Part shown: in pieces, positions 58,661 through 64,000 of the stretch
Position numbering within the stretch: position 1 is the stretch's first letter
Layout of the letters: every line of letters starts with the position of its first letter
NCBI RefSeq assembly: GCF_017744695.1
Contig: NZ_JAGIAS010000001.1
Location: 1,703,013-1,767,012 of the forward strand
Source: Dyadobacter sp.
Lineage (GTDB): Bacteria > Bacteroidota > Bacteroidia > Cytophagales > Spirosomataceae
Direction of reading: 5' to 3'
DNA: 64,000 bases
Made by a program: the position numbers and the translations under genes
The notes under the pieces: generated by a model
Databases searched by the model: none
The model's input: the letters and a program-made list of their open reading frames with translations, nothing else
What the model was told of the DNA's origin: nothing

Positions 58661-59476
58661 ATGGCTAAGAGTAGCGGACCTAATTTTTTTTGGGATAAAC
58701 TAGTACCAACAATATACAGTGCGGGTGCTGCCGTCGTAATTTTAGGAGCTTTGTTCAAAATCCAGCACTGGGACGGAGGTGGCCCAATGCTAACAGCAGG
58801 TCTTGGAACCGAGGTTCTGATCTTCTTGCTTTATGCATTGCAAACACTTACCCAATCGGTTGACAAGGATCCGGACTGGACCCGTGTGTATCCTGAACTC
58901 GCTGACGATTATTCAGGCCCTGCCATTTCCAGAAGCTCAGCCCCTAGCAGCAATATCACTGCCAAACTGGATAATATGCTCGACAATGCGAAAATCTCTC
59001 CTGAAATTTTCGATAGCCTCGGCAAAGGTTTCAAAAACCTGTCTGAAACAGTGGGTAAAATCGCCGACCTTACGGATGCTACCGTTGCGACAAACGACTA
59101 TGCTAAAAATGTAAAGACTGCTTCAACCGCTATCAGCGACATGAACAAGTCTTACGGCGTTGCGATCAACGCAATGTCGTCGATGGCTGACGCTACCAAA
59201 GATGCGCAGTCTTACCGCGACCAGTTCCAGCTGATCACCAAAAACATGGGTGCATTGAACGCGGTATACGAACTGGAATTGCAAGACACTACCAAACACC
59301 TGAAAGCCATGAATGCTTTCTACGGTAACCTGACAGCCGCTATGGAGAACATGGCTGACGCTACGAAGGAATCACAGGTGTTCAAGAGCGAAATGGCGAG
59401 ACTGACCAACAATATCTCTTCATTGAACGGCATTTACGGAAACATGCTGACCGCAATGCGTGGCGGCAATGCGTAA
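58661..59476 (+). CDS. gldL: T9SS/gliding motor inner membrane protein GldL (PorL)
   Basis: This 271-residue protein has two membrane helices at about 15-35 and 45-65. The second holds the conserved Glu in GLGTEVLIFLLYALQTL, essential in the motor. The first contains AVVILGALFKIQHWDGGGPML, a GldL signature. The rest is a long cytoplasmic coiled region of helical repeats (MSSMADATKDAQSYRDQF). With GldM it forms the proton-driven rotary motor of the T9SS. Confidence 0.96.
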   Translation: MAKSSGPNFFWDKLVPTIYSAGAAVVILGALFKIQHWDGGGPMLTAGLGTEVLIFLLYALQTLTQSVDKDPDWTRVYPELADDYSGPAISRSSAPSSNITAKLDNMLDNAKISPEIFDSLGKGFKNLSETVGKIADLTDATVATNDYAKNVKTASTAISDMNKSYGVAINAMSSMADATKDAQSYRDQFQLITKNMGALNAVYELELQDTTKHLKAMNAFYGNLTAAMENMADATKESQVFKSEMARLTNNISSLNGIYGNMLTAMRGGNA

Positions 59477-59489
59477 CAGCGCTCAGGCG

Positions 59490-59525
59490 ATGACTCTGTA
59501 ATTCCGATCTGGATTGCAGAGTCAT
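59490..59525 (+). other. Hairpin between gldL and gldM
   Basis: ATGACTCTG (59490-59498) pairs with CAGAGTCAT (59517-59525), and ATTCC/GGAT can pair inside the 18-nt loop. There is no clear T-run, so it may stabilise or process the transcript rather than terminate it. Confidence 0.5.
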
Positions 59526-59572
59526 TGTTGTTAGTTAAATAATTCGATCACTGAAACTGATTACACAACAAT

Positions 59573-61165
59573 ATGGCAGGTGGAAAAGAAACACCCCGTC
59601 AAAAGATGATTGGAATGATGTATCTGGTGCTTACGGCGATGCTCGCATTGCAGGTAAGTTCAGCTATCATCGAAAAATTCATCCTACTGAACAATTCTTT
59701 GGAACTATCCTCCGGAGCAGCTAACAAGATCAATCAGGAAACGGTATTAAAAATCAAGGCGGCAGTTGAAAAGTCGGGGAACAGGGCAGCCGACGTGGCC
59801 GTTATCAAAGAAGCAGAACAGGTTCGGAAGCTGTCTTCGGACATGACCAACGAGCTGAACGCATTGAAAGAAGAAATCATCAAAGGTGCAGGTGCAGGTT
59901 TCAACGAAGAGGGTGCTATCAAGAATCCTCAGGAAGAAACAAAAGTGGCCGAACTGATGATCGGTGTCCGCAAGAATGGCAAGGCATATGCATTGAAGCA
60001 AAGATTGAATGCATTCACCGCCGAGTTGAACAAAGTATCACCTAATAAATTCCAGGCACTTGCCCTTGACGGTCGTGAGGATCCTGTTGCCAAAAACAAC
60101 AAAGATCAGCGCAACAAAGACTTTGCAGAGCTGAACTTCGAATCAACCCCGGTTGCTGCTGCATTGGCCGTATTGAGCCAGAAACAAACCGACATCCGTC
60201 GCATGGAAGGCGAGGTGTTGAACTACCTTGCCAGCAAAGTGGGTGCTGCGGATATCAAATTTGACCGTGTATTGGCGATGGTAAGTGCTGACGCGAAAAC
60301 GGTTGTAGCAGGTACCAAATTCAAAGGCCAAATGTTCATTGCAGCTTCTGCGTCTGGTATCACCCCTCGTATGAGCCTGAATGGATCACCTGTTAAAGTA
60401 GAAAATGGTGTTGGTCTGATCGAATTTACGGCACAGGGCGGCGGTTACAATGCAGAAGGCCTTGCCAAAAGAGAACTTCGCGGACAAATCACTATCCCTA
60501 CCCCATCCGGTAAAGACACTACTTACACAATGACCCAGGAATACTTCGTAGTGAAGCCTTCCTACCAGATCGAAACAGGAACGTTGCCTCCATTGTATTT
60601 TGGCTGTGCCAACAAGTTGAGCATCCAAAGCCCAGCGCTCGGGCCTCTTTGGGCTCCCAGCTTTTCAACTGACGGTGGCGAGATCATTAACAGCGGTCAA
60701 AAGGGTAAATTCACCATCGTTCCTAATAAAGCGAGCCTGAATATCACGGTAAGCAATGCTGGTAACGTATTGGGTTCTGAACCTTTCCGCGTAAACCGAG
60801 TTCCTAAACCTTCTTTGGAAATACGTGTCAACGGTACCGCATTCGACGAACGTCGTGGTGCTCCTGCTTCCGGTACCAGAAGTATACAGGTGATTGCCGT
60901 TCCCGACGAGAGCTTCAAAAATTTCTCACCTGAGGATGCCAAATTCCGTGTATCACAAGTTGAGATCTCTCTGGCCCGTGGCGCAAGAAGAATTAATGGT
61001 GTGACATTGAATGGCGGAGGCGGTTCTATTTCCTCTCTAGCATCCCAAGCACAGCCTGGTGACCGTTATGTGATTTCGATCCTGAAAGTAGAACGTCAGA
61101 ACTTTAAAGGTGCTGTGAGCGAGGTTGAAATGGGTAACCAAACTCGTACTGTACCGCTATACTAA
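59573..61165 (+). CDS. gldM: T9SS/gliding motor protein GldM (PorM)
   Basis: This 530-residue protein has one N-terminal membrane helix (MIGMMYLVLTAMLALQVSSAIIEKF, spanning from about residue 12) and a large periplasmic part. That part begins with a helical domain (about 40-220) and continues in three Ig-like beta domains, ending near GNQTRTVPLY. The opening GKETPRQKMIGMMYLVLTAML is the family signature. The protein transmits rotation from GldL to the GldK-GldN ring. Confidence 0.96.
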   Translation: MAGGKETPRQKMIGMMYLVLTAMLALQVSSAIIEKFILLNNSLELSSGAANKINQETVLKIKAAVEKSGNRAADVAVIKEAEQVRKLSSDMTNELNALKEEIIKGAGAGFNEEGAIKNPQEETKVAELMIGVRKNGKAYALKQRLNAFTAELNKVSPNKFQALALDGREDPVAKNNKDQRNKDFAELNFESTPVAAALAVLSQKQTDIRRMEGEVLNYLASKVGAADIKFDRVLAMVSADAKTVVAGTKFKGQMFIAASASGITPRMSLNGSPVKVENGVGLIEFTAQGGGYNAEGLAKRELRGQITIPTPSGKDTTYTMTQEYFVVKPSYQIETGTLPPLYFGCANKLSIQSPALGPLWAPSFSTDGGEIINSGQKGKFTIVPNKASLNITVSNAGNVLGSEPFRVNRVPKPSLEIRVNGTAFDERRGAPASGTRSIQVIAVPDESFKNFSPEDAKFRVSQVEISLARGARRINGVTLNGGGGSISSLASQAQPGDRYVISILKVERQNFKGAVSEVEMGNQTRTVPLY

Positions 61166-61203
61166 TCCACCGCTTTTAGTCGTTGATTGGACAATACAAC
61201 TTT

Positions 61204-62265
61204 ATGTATGATATGAGAAGAATGAACGGAAAAACGATTGCATGGTCTTTGCTGTCGCTGTCTCTTGCAAGTACTGCCGCATTTGCGCAGGAGAAAGAGG
61301 ATTCGACTGCGAATCAGTTCTCGTCACGCCCCATTGCCGACGGCGACGTGATGATGAAAAGAACGCTCTGGAGACGGGTCGATTTGAAAGAAAAGCAGAA
61401 CATTTCCATGTTCTCTAAAAACAATGAGATCACACGTTACTTGTTGGACGCAGCAAAAGCAGGTTTGATCGATGCTTATACAAACGACTCCTGCGCGACC
61501 AAAATCGGTGGTGACGACCTTCATAAACGCATCCTGATCCCTAACCAGACAGCAGGTCTTTCTGCCGAAGAAATTGCGGCAGGTTTCGGAGAACCGGCCA
61601 AAGCAGATGGTTGGGATTCAAAAGCCAAAACAGACCCCAGCAAACAAACCGCTAATACGGATGATGGATGGGGTGCGAAAAAGGATACCAAAAAAGAAGC
61701 TGAACCAGTAGACGACGGTTGGGGCCCTCCGAAGAAAAAGTCATCCAAAAAAGGTGCTAAAACTGAGGTTGCCAAAGAAGAACCCAAAGTGGAAGCTCCC
61801 AAGCCGGATAGCACATCCTTCGAAACTCAGCAAGTTGCCGCATCAGAAGAAGAATATTTCCCTGATCAGCTGAGCATACTGGAAGTGAAGGAGGACTGGA
61901 TTTTCGACAAGAAACGTTCACGTTTGTACACCGATATCCAAACGCTGACAATCGTGCTTCCTGCTGATCAAACCGCAACAGGGCTTGAATTGCCGGTTGC
62001 TTCATTCCGCTGGAAAGATGTTGAAAGACTTTTCAGAAGCGATCCTAAGAAGTATATCTGGTATAACACCCACAATACCGCCCAAAACAAGAACCTCGCA
62101 GACGCTTTCGATCTGCGCCTGTTCTATGGCCGGATCACCAAGTTCTCTAACGCCAACGATAAGGCATTCCTCGACATCTATAATGGAGAAAAAGAGGCTC
62201 TTATCAAATCCCTGAACTACGAACAGGAGCTCATGGAACTGGAACACGGTCTTTGGGAATACTAG
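61204..62265 (+). CDS. gldN: T9SS/gliding ring protein GldN (PorN)
   Basis: This is a 353-residue protein from ATG 61204; ATG 61213 and 61222 in the same frame also leave a full signal peptide (SLASTAAFA-Q). The N-terminal part matches GldN: RPIADGDVMMKRTLWRRVDLKEKQN and LLDAAKAGLIDAYTNDS. A low-complexity Lys/Asp/Gly insert (about 140-195, with repeated DDGWG) is followed by the C-terminal core EYFPDQLSILEVKEDWIFDKKRSRLYTDIQTLTIVLP. It joins GldK in the periplasmic ring. A terminator follows. Confidence 0.94.
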   Translation: MYDMRRMNGKTIAWSLLSLSLASTAAFAQEKEDSTANQFSSRPIADGDVMMKRTLWRRVDLKEKQNISMFSKNNEITRYLLDAAKAGLIDAYTNDSCATKIGGDDLHKRILIPNQTAGLSAEEIAAGFGEPAKADGWDSKAKTDPSKQTANTDDGWGAKKDTKKEAEPVDDGWGPPKKKSSKKGAKTEVAKEEPKVEAPKPDSTSFETQQVAASEEEYFPDQLSILEVKEDWIFDKKRSRLYTDIQTLTIVLPADQTATGLELPVASFRWKDVERLFRSDPKKYIWYNTHNTAQNKNLADAFDLRLFYGRITKFSNANDKAFLDIYNGEKEALIKSLNYEQELMELEHGLWEY

Positions 62266-62287
62266 GAAATACAGCTATCAAAATGCA

Positions 62288-62313
62288 AAAGAGCTTCCAA
62301 TTGGAAGCTCTTT
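62288..62313 (+). terminator. Terminator after gldN
   Basis: AAAGAGCTTCC (62288-62298) and GGAAGCTCTTT (62303-62313) form an 11-bp perfect stem with loop AATT. It ends the gldKLMN operon. Confidence 0.85.
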
Positions 62314-62415
62314 CTGTTTACAGGCAATTCTGGTATCATTATGAGCGGCGCTGGATTCTCCCCTCAACGCGTTACACTCTTACGCAAGGTCAGGATGATG
62401 AAACAAGGCATTAAA

Positions 62416-62453
62416 AAGGCCAGTAAGACGGTTGAATCCGTATTACTGACCTT
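62416..62453 (-). terminator. Terminator of the collagen-like lipoprotein gene
   Basis: AAGG-C-CAGTAA-GA-CGG (62416-62431) pairs with CCG-TA-TTACTG-A-CCTT (62438-62453). On the minus strand it is followed by a T-run, which suits the gene ending at 62499. Confidence 0.65.
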
Positions 62454-62498
62454 CGTCGTAAGCATTCAAGTTCTTAACTCGTTAACCTGTCGAATTTA

Positions 62499-63131
62499 TT
62501 ACTTCCTTTTCAGGTTGAATTTCAATTTGCCCGCCAGTTTCACTTGGGCTTCTGTCAAACCCAGCGCAGCGATTGTCTTGTTGTAATCTTTGAGAGTTTC
62601 GGCACTTAGACGGCCTCCCGTCAATATTTCGCCAGGGACGATCACAACACGGATATCCTCGAAAGATCTTTGTGGAGGATCGTTCTGGTTCTCACTCCAA
62701 TTGGTCGGAATCAACCGAACGAAGAAAGTCTTCTCCTGAACAGCGTGTACAAAAGTATACGAGCTTACTTTTCCACCTCCAAAACTCACAACACCCGGCA
62801 TTGGCCAGTAGACACCTTGTGCTTTTAGGTAAACCAATACAACAGAAGAGCTCAGGAGACTATCCTCTGCCGGAGTAAGGTCGGGTATACCGGTAATGAA
62901 GCCGCCCTTGTTATCTGCGGCAGTGTCAGTGACTACTGCCCCGCTTGAAAGAATCAATGCGCCGCCACCACTCGTTCCGTCTTTTCCATCCTTACCCGCA
63001 GGTCCTGCCGGACCCGCTGGCCCCTGAGCTCCCGTAGCACCAGCCGGGCCGACAGCCCCATCGTCCCCCTTGCAGCTTACCATAGCGATCATCAACACCA
63101 CAGAGGCAAATAGTAATAATTTTTTGAGCAT
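62499..63131 (-). CDS. Collagen-like-repeat lipoprotein
   Basis: This 210-residue lipoprotein has the lipobox MVSC. Directly after it come nine Gly-X-Y triplets (GPAGATGAQGPAGPAGPAG and onward), a short collagen-like triple-helix segment, then a globular domain of about 150 residues. That domain has VYWPMPGVVSFGGGKVSSYTFVHAVQEKTFFVRLIPTNW and resembles uncharacterised C-terminal domains of Bacteroidota collagen-like lipoproteins. The role is unknown; a trimeric surface stalk is plausible. It lies on the opposite strand from gldN. Confidence 0.8.
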   Translation of the reverse strand: MLKKLLLFASVVLMIAMVSCKGDDGAVGPAGATGAQGPAGPAGPAGKDGKDGTSGGGALILSSGAVVTDTAADNKGGFITGIPDLTPAEDSLLSSSVVLVYLKAQGVYWPMPGVVSFGGGKVSSYTFVHAVQEKTFFVRLIPTNWSENQNDPPQRSFEDIRVVIVPGEILTGGRLSAETLKDYNKTIAALGLTEAQVKLAGKLKFNLKRK

Positions 63132-63246
63132 AACTGTTAAAGTTTAGAAAGTGATAAATTAAAAAACTGTATGAGTCAATACGCAGGCAAACCCCGTTCT
63201 GACGAGGACAGAGGCGTTTAACGCATAAATTATATAAAAAAATTAA

Positions 63247-63915
63247 CTATTCCTTTCGGGTATCCAAAGAATCAATTTGTGCTTCCAGTGTACGGTAATG
63301 CGTAAACTCACGCAGCATAGCCACATTACCATCCGGAAGCTTCATTTCAACCGACCAGTTCATGGAAGCGGCCAACTGGAAGATCATGAGCTGTACCTGA
63401 TTACCTGCAATACGCGGCAAATCGCTTTCCATAGCCTTGTCGTTCATCGTTTGCTTGGCTTCATTCAGGATGGCTGTATAATCATCACTGTGAAAGCGGT
63501 TGAGCCAGCCTTGCTCGATGTCGTAGAATTTGTAGTCTGTATCAATCGAAAGGATTTCGGGGGCGGGAAAAAAATCAATCACCAACTTACGCTCGCCATC
63601 CGGCCGGTGGAATTTCATTTTGGCGAAATCATACCCTACCAGCACTTTGGCCTTGGCGATAATCAAGGCCTTCTTTTTGTCATTAATGAGGTTCCAGATA
63701 TTTTTATCATTCTGGTAATTATATATTTCGGTAAAATAGCCTTCGGCCATTACCACTTTAAACACTTTCTCTATCCTTTCGATCAATACCGAAGCTTCCT
63801 GGGTAGATACATATTTCTTCGACTTTCTGCCCTGCAACCAGGTGTTGAGTGAGGCTCCGGCCAAGCCGCCGGCGATGAGGGTAATGATCAAAAAAAATAG
63901 TGTAGTGGAGTCCAT
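63247..63915 (-). CDS. DUF4230 domain-containing protein
   Basis: This is a 222-residue protein from ATG 63915, where a single N-terminal membrane anchor begins (TTLFFLIITLIAGGLAGASL); the longer frame to 63975 is rejected since it overlaps the next gene. The DUF4230 domain covers about 35-215: IERIEKVFKVVMAEGYFTEIYNY, KKALIIAKAKVLVGYDFAKM and IDFFPAPEILSIDTDYKFYDIEQGWLNRF. It probably faces the periplasm. The function is unknown. The gene is divergent from the partial gene at the right edge. Confidence 0.85.
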   Translation of the reverse strand: MDSTTLFFLIITLIAGGLAGASLNTWLQGRKSKKYVSTQEASVLIERIEKVFKVVMAEGYFTEIYNYQNDKNIWNLINDKKKALIIAKAKVLVGYDFAKMKFHRPDGERKLVIDFFPAPEILSIDTDYKFYDIEQGWLNRFHSDDYTAILNEAKQTMNDKAMESDLPRIAGNQVQLMIFQLAASMNWSVEMKLPDGNVAMLREFTHYRTLEAQIDSLDTRKE

Positions 63916-63920
63916 ATCTC

Positions 63921-63928
63921 TATTTTTG
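63921..63928 (+). promoter_or_regulatory. -7 promoter element before the partial gene at the right edge
   Basis: TATTTTTG fits TA-N2-TTTG and lies 31 bp before the ATG at 63960. No -33 box is evident. Confidence 0.3.
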
Positions 63929-63959
63929 TACTGAATAAAATTCAAATAAAAACGGCACA

Positions 63960-64000
63960 ATGCCAAATAGCCCACAGAAATATCTGGTAACCGTAGCAGG
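63960..64000 (+). CDS. Start of a gene, possibly tRNA dimethylallyltransferase (MiaA)
   Basis: Only 13 codons are in the window, reading MPNSPQKYLVTVA and then the first two bases of a Gly codon. The KYLVTVAG segment is how Bacteroidota MiaA proteins enter their P-loop (AGPTAxGKT), but other P-loop enzymes begin similarly and the P-loop itself is past the edge. The ATG is preceded by a -7-like element. Confidence 0.4.
   Translation, partial: MPNSPQKYLVTVA

Noticed and set aside
1..64000. CRISPR arrays, tRNA or rRNA genes, and intact insertion sequences
   Set aside because: I looked for regularly spaced direct repeats, tRNA-like cloverleaf ends and transposase motifs in the gaps and found none; small or divergent RNA genes could still be missed by eye.

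Overview
The window is chromosomal DNA from a member of the Bacteroidota, most likely Cytophagales (a Dyadobacter-like organism is my best guess; no rRNA is present to test this). The reasons are a porP-gldKLMN type IX secretion (T9SS) module, a remnant of a T9SS C-terminal sorting domain, many lipoproteins, start regions with weak ribosome binding sites, the Bacteroidota-type -7 element (TA-N2-TTTG) upstream of several genes, and family-restricted proteins such as DUF5618, DUF2911, DUF4271 and DUF3109. I count about 60 genes. No rRNA, tRNA, CRISPR array, prophage or intact transposon is visible.

Region by region: 1-11 kb holds the start of an exported sugar dehydrogenase, a decayed YefM/YoeB-type toxin-antitoxin pair whose toxin is frameshifted, a secreted beta-lactamase-fold hydrolase, a DEAD-box helicase, a sialidase-like lipoprotein, gpsA, a TolC plus membrane-fusion-protein pair with no pump gene, and an SpmA-SpmB fusion. 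11-15 kb is the least orderly part: a C10 (streptopain-like) protease lipoprotein, a composite pseudogene, an 83-bp direct repeat upstream of both, and a Crp/Fnr regulator. 15-24 kb has a Tat-exported oxidoreductase/isomerase pair, a CPA1 antiporter, a subtilase, aminopeptidase P, two DUF5618 paralogues separated by a palindrome-rich repeat, and MgtC.

24-31 kb is the most striking region: a complete six-gene ebo cluster (eboA-F). This is a widely scattered operon linked in cyanobacteria to moving a biosynthetic precursor to the periplasm. Its substrate in this lineage is unknown and no scytonemin genes are nearby. It is followed by a PQQ-type sugar dehydrogenase lipoprotein, a carboxynorspermidine-dehydrogenase-like enzyme, folB, a DivIVA-like coiled-coil protein, a WD40 protein divergent from a phosphopantetheinyl transferase, a transglutaminase-like protein, and galE-rfbB-rfbA for nucleotide sugars.

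40-56 kb carries cell-envelope and housekeeping genes: an O-methyltransferase, an MltD-like LysM lytic transglycosylase, DUF3109, an alkyltransferase-like protein, a Na+/solute symporter, clpS, recR, an exported superoxide dismutase, a TPR protein, a TlpA-like thioredoxin, azurin and sucD. 56-62 kb is the T9SS/gliding module porP-gldK-gldL-gldM-gldN, with hairpins in the gldK-gldL and gldL-gldM gaps that could set subunit ratios. The window closes with a collagen-like lipoprotein, a DUF4230 protein and the first codons of a gene that may be miaA.
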